Of a stretch of 64,000 bases of DNA, positions 22,463 to 35,900 are shown piece after piece (the stretch's first letter is position 1; every line of letters starts with the position of its first letter). Under the pieces are notes generated by a model that saw only the letters and a program-made list of their open reading frames with translations, had not been told where the DNA came from and did no database searches. The position numbers were made by a program, and so were the translations under genes. The stretch lies in NCBI GenBank assembly GCA_013400155.1, contig VXBM01000200.1, forward strand, positions 257,458 to 321,457, read 5' to 3'. The DNA comes from Helopsaltes ochotensis. Lineage: Eukaryota; Chordata; Aves; Passeriformes; Locustellidae.

Positions 22463-25400
22463 GACATTATGAGCAGCCTTCTTGCCTCAAACAGCACAGC
22501 CATGGCCAGGCATGGGTAAATGGGGGCAAGGTGCACTCAAGCCTTTGGGCTGATGCCAACTGAGGACTCTGGACAGGCATTAAGATGTTGGAACCCCAGA
22601 ATTAGCAGTGCTTCTCCTGAACTTCCGATAACTACAAGCTGCAGATGCAAAGGATGGAGACAAGAAATAATTTCTAAGCCTTTGCAGCATCTGTTGCTCT
22701 GAACATTCACCAGCTCACTAATACATGCAGACTAAAGGAACAGGTGTAAAAGTGGCTCATCAGTATTCTTCATTACAATGTAATTAATTGATCTCATGAC
22801 TGTAATTTACACTCATTCAAGAGGCATTCATTCCAGGTGACATTCATATTCTCATCATTTTAGATAAATTTAGGATGAAATATTTATGCTTTATTTAAGA
22901 CTACATATATTCCTCTTGTTTGCTTTCCTTTCATCTTGGCATTGCAACTATTATTAAAAACGAGCAAAAAGGGGGGAAACAGGAGTAAGGGAGTGAAACA
23001 TTACATTTTCATGTCATAAACCAAGTACTCAAAAGTCAGCAGTTACAGGATCAAAGGTAAAAACTCACAAACAGTTTTTCCCTCCATTCCAAAGCATAAA
23101 ATTACTAATGTTTAAAATCTCTAGCAATGAAAAAGTTACAAGCATCTGCGGTAAACTCATTCGAGGTCCAGATAAGGAAACTGAAATAGTCTGTGCTGGC
23201 AGACCTGATTTTAACTGGGTGAGAGATTGGGTCATAGAGTGGCTTTTAGTCACTTTGCATTAAGAAAGTAAAATTCTGCCCCTGCTTTACTTTGCTCAGG
23301 ATTGGGATGGAAACACAGAGTTGAAATATTTTGTAATGTTACTCCAATTCAGTCAGATTGTTTGCCACTCTAGCATTCCAAATAGCTTCTTGACTAAAAC
23401 AGAAATGGGAAAGCTGCCCAAGATGCACAGAAAGGAAATACCATCTTCAGGGTTCTCTGAATTTTCCCTATGTCATCCTTTTTTTATTCATCTTTGTTGA
23501 TATCTTCCCAGAGCACAGAACTGTTAAAAGCTAGACCTTGAAAACTAGATTTAGTTCTTGCTATGTTAAAAATGCTAGGAATTTTATAATTGGTTAAATT
23601 TTGTATAAAAAATTAGTGATATGCATGTATGTCATCTCAGATTTGACATAAGCATGATATAATGTCCTCTGTCACCACCATGTGTGTATTTTCCATTCTT
23701 TATAGAAGGCCAGTAGCAATCAGTCTCTGGAATAGTGGTGAACTCCTTTGTGCTTTGATTAGAGTATCCTCCTGTGTATTCCCTTTTCTCAGATGGTATG
23801 AGTTTTCTGGGAATTGTCCTCATCTGAGATTTTTTAACTGAGACTTTTTAATTGGTGTTCAAGGAATTGCCACAGATTTCACAAACTAAAAGATGTGGGT
23901 GCCTTGTAAAGGTCTGAAGCAGGAGGAAAGCTTCCTGGCTCGTACACATATTAGGTTTCCATTCCTATACTATAATCTAGCAGCCATTCTCAATGATGGG
24001 ATTTTTTGCCTGTGGTCCATAATTATGAGGGTTGAGAAGGATTTAGGGGAATATTTAGATTACATGTTGGCCAAATCATCAGGTAACTCTGTGTAGTGTT
24101 CAAGTAGTAGAAAAATTTGCCAGGACAGTTATGCCATACATGTTTTGTTTTTCAGAACAAGATAGCTAGATGATGGTGGATAATTAATACCAATGCAATA
24201 ACCAAGGACAAACAAAATTTAACAATAGATGCTTTTCTTTTTCACCTGGAATGGTTCTATAAGTTGTGCTGTTACCTAGGAATCAATAGCTGATTTGTTA
24301 GATGGATAAAACCCAATCAACAGATAAAATATAAATGAAGCTGCATCATGCTGAACTGGGTCAAATCCCATTGGAAATGGGTCAAGCCTTTAGGAATCCT
24401 TCCCTACTGTTGATTATAATGAGTGCACAAGGTTTTAAAACCAGATTACAGCTTTTAATCAGCAGTAGCTTATGGTATGATGAATTACTGCTGTGTATGT
24501 GTTGTAATTAAGCAATGCTTTATGAAGACAGTGTAGTTGTAACATTGTCAACTCTGAGACTGATACAGCAAAGTTCTGAGTCCATCTTGAAATGTTAAGT
24601 TGATTGGGCATTCAGGGCTTTCAGCATCCCAGACAGTCAAACCTGTCATGCAACAGACAATGCAAAAGACCTCATTTTGCACATGGATTAAATACTCATC
24701 TGTGACTGTAGCAGCTTTTAAATTTTTAAGGTATTGATCCACAGCTACCTTGATCTTATAAACTGAACCCATGTTAACATTAAGTACCTAAATACAGAAA
24801 TTGTTTTCTTGAGGCATATGAAGGGCAAAACTTTATTTCCTTCAAGAAACAAAGTTATACCAGGCGTGTGACAGTCTGCTGCAATACCTTCTTCTTGGAA
24901 TACAAATGAAAAAGGCTTACATAGAATTTAGTTCTTGCTAAAGTTTCTATACAGTTAATCGTGTGTCATTTTGAATGGGTTTTTTTGTGGTTGTTTGTTT
25001 GTTTGTTTGATTGATTGATTTTGACATATACAAATTGACTGTGCTTGCCAGGTGAAAATGAACTTCCAAATATTATTAATTTTTTTTATTTGATAACTGG
25101 ATATTATGGATTTAATTGAAAGCAATTTTAGTTAGTTTACCAATTAAATGGTAAGAATGTAGATCCTCAAGCCGTTCCTCAGATGTTTGCTTGATCTTTA
25201 TTTCCCTGCATGCCCATATTTATACCAGCATTTATCTGCTCCGGACTAACACTAAAATGTGGGACATCTAAGCCACATCTAAGACCTAGTACCTCGGGAC
25301 AAATTATTTTCTGACAAGAGGCAACATTGCTCAGGATGTTCCCATACACAATAGGCAGACCACCCACATAAAAAGTGCATAATTCAGATGTAGTTCCATC

Positions 25401-28400
25401 CTCTGCTCGCTGTAGAAAAGGAATTTACATCAAAACCTCCTTTATTCTGAAGTTACTGAACTGCTCCTGAGATATATCTGGGGTACATTTCTAAGTCTTT
25501 CATGCTTTTTCTTTTTTTGCTATTTATAAATAACTAAATATTAATTTACCACAAAGAAAGAGCAAAATTACAGTCCAGAAGCTGGGGCATTCATCTAAAC
25601 TGAGTTTGGATCCCTCATCCAGATTTTTCTGACGGGGAACTTAAACCATTATTTGATGTATCTCAGAGGAATGTTCTTGATACTGATCTAGGACACTGAG
25701 TGGGGTAGGGGAAATTCCTCTTTCTTCTCACAAAAAAGTATTGGGTCAGATCTAGAATATATCTGAACTGTTTTGGTCTTGGTCCCTAGGTCATTGAATC
25801 TTCTGGCTAACACAATTAGAAATAGAAATGGAATTTCCTTAACTTATATTTGAACAGTCATAGACCTTTGAATTACTTATTAATAGGAAAAGGTAAAAAA
25901 TTAGCTTAAACTAGTTAAATGGTAGGAAACTTCAAGAGAAATGTTAAGCCCAAAAATATCAGTACAATAGGAGTCATCTCTAACTGAGCTCAGTTTTTGT
26001 TGTCTGTGGGCTACACTCTACTTGTACAGGTGTAAGTGACAGCAGGGTTATTTTTTGTGAGCAGGTATTGTTTTCTTTTTGAAAACCTTTCTTTCAAACA
26101 TTTGTCCTTCAATTCTTTCAAATCTACGCTACTACATGGGCTAAATCATTGTGTAAGAAGGGAATAATTTATTGTTCTATATTTGTTTTCCTTCACCTTT
26201 CATTTGTAAGGAGGTCATCTCAGGAGATGAAACCAATGTCATGTCTGATATCCATGAAAATCCAAACAACTTATCCAGATATTTGCATTTGGGCAAGTTG
26301 TTTTGAACCACCTTAAAGAGAGATGCAGGTAGTTCCAGAATGAAACTAAATCTTATCCTTTGGTATGTGTCTATAGGAAATCAAGCAAATCATGCTCTAT
26401 AAGAACTGCCTGTCTTCCTCAGCTTCCTGACAGAGAGCCCGGATAAGGTAGCTGTGATATACACCGTACCCATTGAAGTTTGGGCAGAGGAATCCCAAAA
26501 AAATCATCTTCTAACTAATAAATAATGTAGTGGCTGTAAAAGGGAGGAATTAACTGTGGCAATAATAAAAAGTTAAATGTATCCAGTTGCTTCTTCTGTA
26601 GGTTTAAAATCATCCTTCCCTTGCCATATAATAAGATTTAAATAATCAAATTCAAATACTTATTTTTCACAGGCTTTAGATGTCACAAAAATAATTTGGT
26701 GCTGCTGAAGAATAAATCAGACAAAATTAAATCTGTAAATATGAGAATCCTTGCTGAGAAAGCTGAAAAAGCCCAAACTATATTTTTTTAGTAATGCAAA
26801 TTGAGATTAAATTTATTTTAGATTCCTCCCCAGCACAATAATTTGGACAGCACAGCGTATCTGAAGACTAGTTCCTCAATTCCTAGAATTGGTAGTTATA
26901 TCACCATGAATGACTTATTGTAGTAGGACAAGGGGAAAAAGGAGAGTTTGCCATCCTAACTTCTACTGCCTTGGTGCATAAAGTTTTCTTGTACATGCAA
27001 ACCATGGTGAATGCCCAACAGTACACCATCCAGAAACCAGGAACCTCTCAGCAAGGGTGTCAACACCAGGCTCTGTTGCACTTCTTACTTTCTGTGTGGT
27101 GAACTGTGAATGGAAGTATTCATCCAAATTTTTCACCTGTTAGGCTGACTTTAAGCCAGTAGGGAGTAACAATTTGCTTCAAAAATTTGAGCAAATTAGA
27201 TTTTTTAATAGATAATGGTCTGATGATTTGTGTATTTATGATGGCTGAGCCAAGGCTGATGACCCAACAGCCTGTAAAAAGGTGCGACTTTCTTGTGTGT
27301 GGTGCCTTATGTCTTCAGCAGTCTTGTGGGATGTGTCACCTGAGGCTGACAGGTTCAGTTTTGGAGTGAATTTTAGGAGCACAGAAATTGTTAGTGCCGT
27401 ACCTGGGTTTGGACACTTTGTGGGCTCCCTGAGGCACCTTGCTAATTGCTTGTTGTCTTGGAGGAGAGCTGTGACTGACTGTGTCCCCTTGAGCCTGTTC
27501 CCTGCAAAAAGCCAGTTTGGTATCTAGTCACCTCAGCAAAGATTCCTGTGTCTCTCCCTCCTAACACATTTGTTACCAACACAGAATAGTTTAACAACCA
27601 CATCTCTAGAGAAACAAAGCAACCAAATAAAACCAACAGAAACCAAAATGCTGTTTGATTATAAGTATATAATTTTAATTTTTTCTTTTTTAAAAACATT
27701 CATTAATATTTACAGAATTTTGCTATATATAGCAATCCTGTTTAACATCTAGGAAAGAGATTAAATATTTTAGAAGTTATATTTTGCATTTCTTGGTTTT
27801 GATTGACAATCAAATGAAGTTGCAAGATAAATTTATTTGTAGTAGGAAAAAATAATGTATGCAGTATTTAAACCTGTAAGTTGATTTCATTAATTTATTA
27901 TTTGTTCCCACCAAAAATTAAATACTGACAAAAATTGTAATTTAATTTGGAGACAATCCTTTTAAAACTGACTTTGAAACTTTCTCTTATTTATGATTGC
28001 TATAAAAGCTATAGTAATATAATTTTAGAAAAATATCATCTTATCTGGCATGCTGTGACACAAATTTATTGGGATAATTCTGTTTCAAGAGGCCTGTTTT
28101 CTTTCTGATATAGAACTAAATTAGTCATACACAGTTCCTCTAAGAAAATGTCTCATGCAAGAAGCAGAGAAATTCAGATGGTTTTTCACCACTTCAAATT
28201 ATGTGTATAGTTCTTTCTTGAGTGTTAAATTACACTCTAGGCTAGGTCAAGGTATAGAATAATTTTTATTTTCAACTGGATGGGAATTAGATGATTTAGA
28301 AGCATATTACTGGGTATCAGAGAGCAGGTAATTTTATGTTTAAACTCAATGAAACATTTGTATGGGGTGTAAAGGAGGCTTTTATTAAGAAAAGAGGAGC

Positions 28401-30369
28401 AGGAAATTGGACCTCTTCAAAACAGATTTACCCAGTTTCTCTTACTGGAGTCAGTGAGTGGATTTTCAGAAAACCAGTATTGGCTATTGATGAAACAGAC
28501 AATGCACAATCTAGATCATGATAGATTTAGGTGTTGTTTTCAATTGGATGCAATTATCTTTCATCCACAGAGGTTTTACAGCATGTCCTGTAAAAATCTC
28601 CTAAGATGTGGAAAGCACCGCTGAAGGAAATAAAACCATTTCATCTGAGAACTTCATGTCCCAAAAAAACCCAACAAACAAACCAAGAACAACAACAATT
28701 TAAAAAAAGATTAAAAATACAGTGTCAGGGTATAATTTCTGTTTGGTCATTACTTCATTTTCATATGCAAAATCAGGAAACTCAGAAGGACAGTTTTATA
28801 AACAAAAGTTTACTGTCTGAGTAGTTATTGCTGTTCTGTTGATGAATTTCCACTTTTGAACTGGACCTAGCTGAATGATACCTGTAACTCTCTCTTTGGA
28901 CCTCTTCTGAAAAACTTCAGAATGGTAGAGAAATGCCCAAAATAGTTGTTTTGTTTTAAGGAACTTAGATACGAGTGTAGAGACTTAACAGTAGATAAAA
29001 ATGTCTGTACATAATATTTCTTTTGGAGGTATGCAAGCATTAAGGATAAACATGGTTGTCTTTCAGGGCTCTCGTCCCTCCAGCAATGTGTGCTATAACT
29101 TTTGGCAGTGAAGCATGAGGCTGTGTCTGTGTCCTCCCATCATTTCTCTGTGCCTCCCACCACCTTTGTTACTGTTCACCATGCTCAGCATGATTACCTG
29201 ACCTGGCCACTGAGCTCTGTGTGTCCTGCAGCTGTACCTGTGTCAGCCTGCTCTCTGGTGCCTCTCTCATGTCTCTTGTCAGTTCTCCTGGTCTTGCCAA
29301 GTATTTTTGGTATGTTGAAGGGGTGGGGTGGGGCATGTGTCAAAGCTGTGAAAGGATTCAGTGTTTTCGGGGTAGGAACATGAGCAGGAAAGGACTGTCA
29401 TTAATGGCTAGTCCAGAAGAGTCCATGAAGTTTTCATGGTAGCTCCACTGTCTCTCCCACATACACACACAAGAAATACCAGAAAGCTCACGACGTGTTA
29501 CCCTTGAATAAAACAACAGCTTCAAAACCTGCAAAAATGGGGCATTCTGCACAGGGATGAGACAGCACAAGTGATGCAGCAGGAAGACATAGTCTCAATA
29601 TCAGTTGCAGAAGTAAGAATTGCTTTCCATATGAATTGTAATAATCCTGTCCTTTACAGCTCAGGGTTGAAAAGCACCTGCAGAAACAGTCCACAAATAG
29701 GATTCATGAGTTACGGAATATTTTCCATTTAACTGAGAAACTTCCATTTCTAGGAACATATCCACTGGTGCGTGCCAGAAATAATTCAGCAGAGCAAAGG
29801 CAAAGCAAGTTGGTGCTGCACATGAGAAACAGAGGTGCTGCCAAACAGCAGCGCTCTCCCCATCAATGGTGTGATTGAAAAGGAGCCAGCAACTCCTCTT
29901 GCAGCTAGGCCAGCACAGAGGATGATGCAACACAAGCACTGTTCTGCTCAGCAGCTGTGTTTTCCCCCATGTTCACTCGTGGTACTGCTGCAGTGAGGAG
30001 TAACATGATATAGTTAAGTGAAAAAGTGATTTAAGCAGTGTGGGCTTAAACCCAAGGCAAACCTTAGCTAGAGCTCTGCAATATGTGCTGTAAATCCTGA
30101 CCCCTCTGTTGTCTCTTCTTTTTCCTGGTACTGGTTCTACCAGGATTTGAGGCCAGGATATCTCTGTTCCTCCTAGAAAATCAGACGGTAAGACCATTGA
30201 GGTGAGGAGGGCATCAGGAATAAGGAATTGCTTGTAGCTGGAATTTGAGGGTCCCAGATTTCCAAATATGCAAGTGAAGATCCAGGGACTGCTGCCACAC
30301 AAGAAGCGTGTTTTCTTCTCTAGGTTATGTTTTATGTTTGTGGCTGCTGCTTGCTCATGAGTTTTGGCC

Positions 30370-30414
30370 TTTATTGTCTTACATCCCATTTTTCATGGGA
30401 TGTAAGACAATAAA
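30370..30414. repeat. Perfect 20-bp inverted repeat with 5-nt loop
   Basis: TTTATTGTCTTACATCCCAT (30370-30389) is followed by the loop TTTTC and its exact reverse complement (30395-30414). Pairing stops abruptly on both outer sides. It is not the end of a recognised transposon and is shorter than a typical pre-miRNA stem. A local template-switch mutation is the simplest origin. Confidence 0.95.
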
Positions 30415-31564
30415 TCAAAGTTACTTAAAGCTAGAAACAAGAGATTTGTGCTAGATTTTTCTGTACCCACCCAAAACACAGGGAAGCAAGAGAACATTTT
30501 TACATCTTTTACTGAAAGATGCGCTTGACTTGCATTGATAGCTCCCATGAATCTGTACATGCTATTGCAGAAGCAATTGTTTATAAGACAGTGAAGAGAC
30601 AAAACTTTGGCCTAAGTACTTTTTTAATACCATTTTGTACAGAGATTCTTAAAATTTGGGTTAAATGTTTTTGGTCAAGTATGTAACTATATAAAACACA
30701 TGATAGATTATCATGATAGATAGTCAACAGATTATCATTCTGTTCCAGTCTTTTTTGTTTTATTCTTCTGGATACATTCTGTGACTTAAATTTCCATCAA
30801 ATGCTGTAAATATCAAGCAATTGGTAGCAGTTACTCAGATGCATATGCACTGAGATGTGTACTCACTCACTTCAGGTAATATTTAAAAACCCTTGTCCCA
30901 TTTTAATCACTGTGGTTTTGACTTTCAGACTTGTCAGAAATAAAGGTAATGGGACAACTGACTTTTTTTAGGTAGCTTATATTAAGACTTTGTTATCAGT
31001 TTCAGGGAAAAGCTTTTAAAAATATTTTTAAACTGTTTTTAGCATTACCTGCATCCAAAATTCTGCTCACTCTCATTCTCCAAACAAGCTTCAGCTTTCT
31101 TCACCAACAATTTTAACATTGCCTTAGGCAAAAGGCAAAAATTACATTAGAACAGTTAGATACTAATCCCTCCCATTTAAAGCGCTAGAATATTTTGATT
31201 TTTTATCCCACTTGTAATGAAAAACCATTACATCAGTTTTATATAGCAGTTTTCCAAAGTTTTGTGCATTTTATAGAGGTTATTTAATTTTTTATTTTAT
31301 GCCCAAACCATTTAAAAAATTTCTACCATTCTTCAGTCTCATACTGCAATATTCATACGTGAGAAAAAATGCATACTTCTGCTTTTCTAGTTTTAATCAG
31401 CTTTGCAAGGATTTTTGCCTTATATTGTATTTCACTCCTACAGGCATAAATCCTGTCCAAACAAGACAATGTCGCTGTATGCTATCAATGTTCTGAGCAG
31501 TACAGAGTCTCTGAAACTCGGAGTGTCTTATCAATTGTTTTCTCTTAGTACCTGAAGTATCAGT

Positions 31565-31587
31565 TTTAATTCTCTTAGAGAATTAAA
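31565..31587. repeat. Near-perfect 23-bp palindrome
   Basis: TTTAATTCTCT and AGAGAATTAAA (11-bp arms) flank a single central T. It is an AT-rich palindrome in intron with no context assigning a role. Confidence 0.9.
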
Positions 31588-32914
31588 GACACTTAGAGAA
31601 GTGTGTTTAATGTTATGCACAAATACAATGCTATGTTTATGCATAAATGCTTTTGTGCTCTGGTTGTGCTTTGCTGCACAACTTTATTCCAGAGTTGTCT
31701 GGCAGGTGTATTATATAACTGCTCTATATTAATTATTAAATTCTTTATTATTTAGAGTGATTATAATTTAATGGCTGTAGCTTTCCATGGAAGGCTTTTT
31801 CTCTTAATGCTCATCCGCTTCCTGTAGATATTCAAACTCCAGATGAAGAAATAAAAGGAAAAGTAAATCAGAATTTAAAATGAAACAGCACAGCAACGAT
31901 GTATACCATCTTTTAGGAAATTTTTTAAAGCAATCATTAAAGATAAAATCAATGAGTGTTCTTCGTGTCTTATTCCACACCAATTTCTTTGCTCTTAGTA
32001 AAACACGTTGTTCCTAATTAGTGCTAAAAGGAAATCACTCTTGGACCTTTTTCCTCCTTTTTTATTTTTTTTCCAGTGGATTAGTGCAAAGAGATTACTC
32101 AAAACAGGTTAAAGCAAGTGGAGGTTTGCTGAAGCAGCAGGAAAAGGGAGTTATTTCTTTGGAACTTTGACTTTAACCAGTTCCAGTTAGAGTGTTTTTT
32201 TCTCTTGAATATAGGATCAGTTTACAGGTAAAAAAACCCTGTAATTTTTTTTAAATGAATTTTCTTTTGCAAAGATTATTATTTCTGAGGGTTTTTTCCC
32301 CCTGTGAGTTTTAACATCTTTAGATTTTAAAATGAAAAATAATGAAGTAGTAGTGGTGAAAAATTTTGTAATTCAAGACTAAATTTCATCCTACTAAAAT
32401 GTACTGATAGGATCTGGAGGAAGTCAAACAACTCTATCAACATAAAAGACATGGATCAGGGTGGGCTAAATTCCGAATTGGACATTATCTTACGTTTCAC
32501 AACTTCTTTGGTCTCATGCTGATGTACAATTCACATTAATTTATATTAAAAAATTGAAAAAGCATAAAATGGAAATTCTTACAGTGAGAATTATCCTTGT
32601 GGGGTCTGTTGGGCTACACAAATCATGGATCTGTCTCTTAAAGCCTGTGAGAGCTGAGTGAGGCATGGTCATTTTTTTCTCCTTTCCCAGTGCTTGAGGT
32701 CACGGGGCTTCATAGTCTCACCACCTGCACCCCTCAGCCAGTGCCCCAGGCTCTGGGGTCTCTCACACGTGTTTACAGTCTCACAGCATCCATCCTCCTG
32801 GTGAGTAACCCAAACTTTCCAAACTTCTCAAGTGACCTCATGGGGATCAAAAAGACAGACAAGAAGCATAGATATTGAAGAGGAATTTCCCAGCAGCCAC
32901 TAGTGTAAAATGCA

Positions 32915-32976
32915 TCCCTACTCATGGCAGTGGGATTGGAACAAGATGATCTTTAAGGACCCTTCCTATGATTCTA
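32915..32976 (+). mobile_element. Short CR1 LINE 3' fragment
   Basis: CTCATGGCAGTGGGATTGGA, ACAAGATGATCTTTAAGGAC and CCTTCCTATGATTCTAAAAC follow the sense CR1 3' end, with a partial ATTCTATGATTC terminus. Only about 60 bp remain. Confidence 0.82.
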
Positions 32977-35900
32977 AAACACTGAAATTTGCAGTCAGGC
33001 ACACACTTTTCTCTCTCAAAGAATCATACAGTTCTTGGGTTAGACCAGCATCCTGGCATTGTATGACACTTCTTGTTCTCTCACTCCCTAGAGTGCAGTC
33101 CCCAGTTGTAGCAGTGACAAGCCTGTCCCTTAGGAGCAGAGCGTACCTCCCTCAGGACAGGGAAATCCAGTCTGTGATCCCATGTGACTTTTGCATGGGG
33201 AGCTGATTGTAAGGGGAAGGCCAGAGCTGTCTTCTAAAGTCTCAGAGTCTCTGGCTTTCAATGGCTCTCTGAGCGATTGGCTTGTTCATCTCAGCAGCAG
33301 AAACTGAAACAGTGATCCAAGGGGGGTATTGCTACTTGGGGGCCTTTGGAGTTTCCCCTATATCTCAGTAAGGGTCCACTTGTAGCTGCAGGTTACAGCT
33401 CAAGTGGGCTTTTTGTTGCTCTAAAGCTTTTCCTGTATTACTCCCCTACAAGTCCTGAATAAGGTATTTGGAATAAACCAGCTTGAATGACTCAAAACTG
33501 CATTTCTTTTACAGGAAAAAAACTTTGGCAGCTGCTGTACAAATCATAAGGCAGGAAAGAGCATAGAATTTGCAGCTTTGTATGAATGTGTTCAGCACTG
33601 CCTCAACGCCCTTATTTTGTAGCTTAGGATGAGGACAGTGGGAATTCTCCCTTTGGGTTTGACCCTGAATCATGAAGAATGCTCTTCATGAGCAGTGTTT
33701 TCACAGGCCACCTGGTGTAATGGCAAGGACGGCTATTCAAGGACATAATGAGTAGTTGAGATCTAACACACATAATATGCACAGCAGCTGCTGCTCTCCT
33801 CCGTTTTCAGGCTTGGTAACTGTGAAACTACAGCCTTTAAATAACACTCTCTTAACTCTGTAAAAGTTTAAGGATGCAGTAAGTAAGGAAGAAGCCAGAG
33901 CATCTTGGTTTAGGGCCTCTCAGCTGGAGCAGAGCAACCACAGCCGTCTAGGAGGCTGCTCAGCATGTGCTGAGCCTTCCTCTGCCAGGGGTGGGGGAAC
34001 ACAACCCTGACAGAAGGTGAGGGAAGGCCCTAATTATATAATCATAGCATGCATCCAAATGTGCCAAAATGGAGTTTATGTTTCTTCCCTGCATGGCGTG
34101 AGATCACCAGAAAGCAGGCATGCCTTTGCTAAGTGAAGGGAAAACAACCTTGCTGGGAGGCGCAATTGCTGGCGTGATCCTTTGGTCAAGCAGACATCTT
34201 CTGCTCTGGGAGACGTTTTTATTTCTGTCCTGTTGTGCACTTAAGTTTGGTTATCATTTAAATTAGCAAGGGCTAAACCAGCTCTCAAAAGGAGAACTGT
34301 ATCATGCAGCTCATCCCGTACATCTGAGCAGCCACCGAAAACGCAGCGGCAGAGACTTGGCAGCTGTGTGCAGGTGAGCTGAAGCTGTCCACAGACCAGG
34401 ACAACTGTGAAATTGTGGTGCTCTGCATCACCACACTGACAAGAAAAGCCTCTCTGCTAAAGGTAACCACATCAGGCTTTCTAAGCAACTGACGTGGGTT
34501 TTTAAATTTGTTTTGTCTACTGCAAAAAAATAATTGATATTACACATGGAATTTAGAATTTCAGTTACATAAGTAATGTGCTTACGTAGTTGTAGCAAAA
34601 CATTTCTTTTGGGGATTCACAAGAAAATCAAATGAAATGCTGGAATATTAAGCATACCAGAGGAGGAAAAGGTCACCTTGGTCTCCTTTCTCATTCAATC
34701 AGTGTGTGTAGCTGGGCTGGAGTCAGGGTCGTCCAGGTCCCTGGGGACCCTGTCTTTCCTGTCAGGATATCCTCTATCACATCACCTGTCATGTTTGTAT
34801 GGAAAGCTTAAATGCTGAGCTAGCAGATGGAAACTGGGATAAGGTCACTGTCATGGGTATCTTGCATTTTTCAGCTGCATGTGTACTTTACCACGGTAAG
34901 TTAGAAAAGACTGACAGCAGTGCTATTACCAGTTTTTTCTTCCCTAAATAACACTGCTTGGTGGATTTAAGTTCATGAGTAACTTTTGTCTTAACCAAAA
35001 ATAAAGATAATCTGATAATTTGATAATGATTCAAATCTTTCTTTTGCCAGACTATCCTGATAGTGCACACTGTGCCTATTCAGACTGAGTTTCCAGGCCA
35101 CCATGGACATAATAATTGAATTTATTCCCCTTGGATAAAAGATGTGGATACACTTATACTCTGTTATCTTGGGTTTCTTTGGAAACACCATAGATTTTTG
35201 AAATGGGTACGCTGCAGTCCTGTGGTTGGTTGTCCCTTATCTTTGAATGAGTGCACTTCATGGTGTATCTTGTATTGTGCCTTACGGTCTCTGACATTTC
35301 AGTGCTCTGAAATCAAGCTCAGGAGGAAGCGAACGTGGCCACTGCCTCTCTCACCGGCACCTCCACGCCCTGCATGGTCCTGCTTTCAGTTGTCCCTCTC
35401 CCAGAGAGACACTGACAGATGGAGCTGTGGCTGGGCCCTGGGCTGCTGCCAGGGGAGCTCCTCTGCAGATCAGTGGCATCCATGTCCAAACCTGTCACTG
35501 CCTGGATGGCCCTTCCAACCTGGGAAGCTCCTGGGAGTTCTGCCGGGAAGTCAGCCCAAGCTTGCACAGGCTGATTCCCTCACGCACCCCTCTAGCAAAT
35601 GGCCTAGTGTATGACACAACAAGTAATGAGGTTGAGTTATCATTTATTAATTGAGCAAATGTGTTTTCATGATTGCTGCCTGTAGTTTTATATGTACACT
35701 GTTATTTCCCACTGTAAATTCTGAGTTAGGAAAAGCCTGCTGGGTTTGGACTCTGCCAAGAAGAAGTAACTCCAAGTGATAAATGGTATAAATATCAATT
35801 TTTGTAGACCATGCTATTTTTAGATAAATAATAATATTAAAGAAGATGTATAATTACACTGATTTTAAAGAATAATTTATTTTGGCAAATAAACTCTCAG

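Larger units (their letters stand above)
22463..32914 (+). other. GABBR2: Long intron stretch, no gene recognised
   Basis: About 10 kb of mostly AT-rich intron. Noted items are a (TTTG)n(ATTG)n tract at about 24993-25019, a perfect hairpin at 30370-30414 and an 11-bp-arm palindrome at 31565-31587. Minus-strand open frames at 29661-29939 and 29973-30389 have no recognisable family and are considered chance. No transposon was recognised, though old diverged copies could be missed by eye. Confidence 0.65.

Noticed and set aside
29661..30389. Minus-strand ORFs of 92 and 138 codons
   Set aside because: No recognised family, separate frames, no splice or repeat context; the longer one merely starts inside the perfect hairpin.
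35144..35614. 156-codon plus-strand ORF
   Set aside because: It follows the GC-rich patch where stops are rare; other frames on both strands are also open and no family is recognised.
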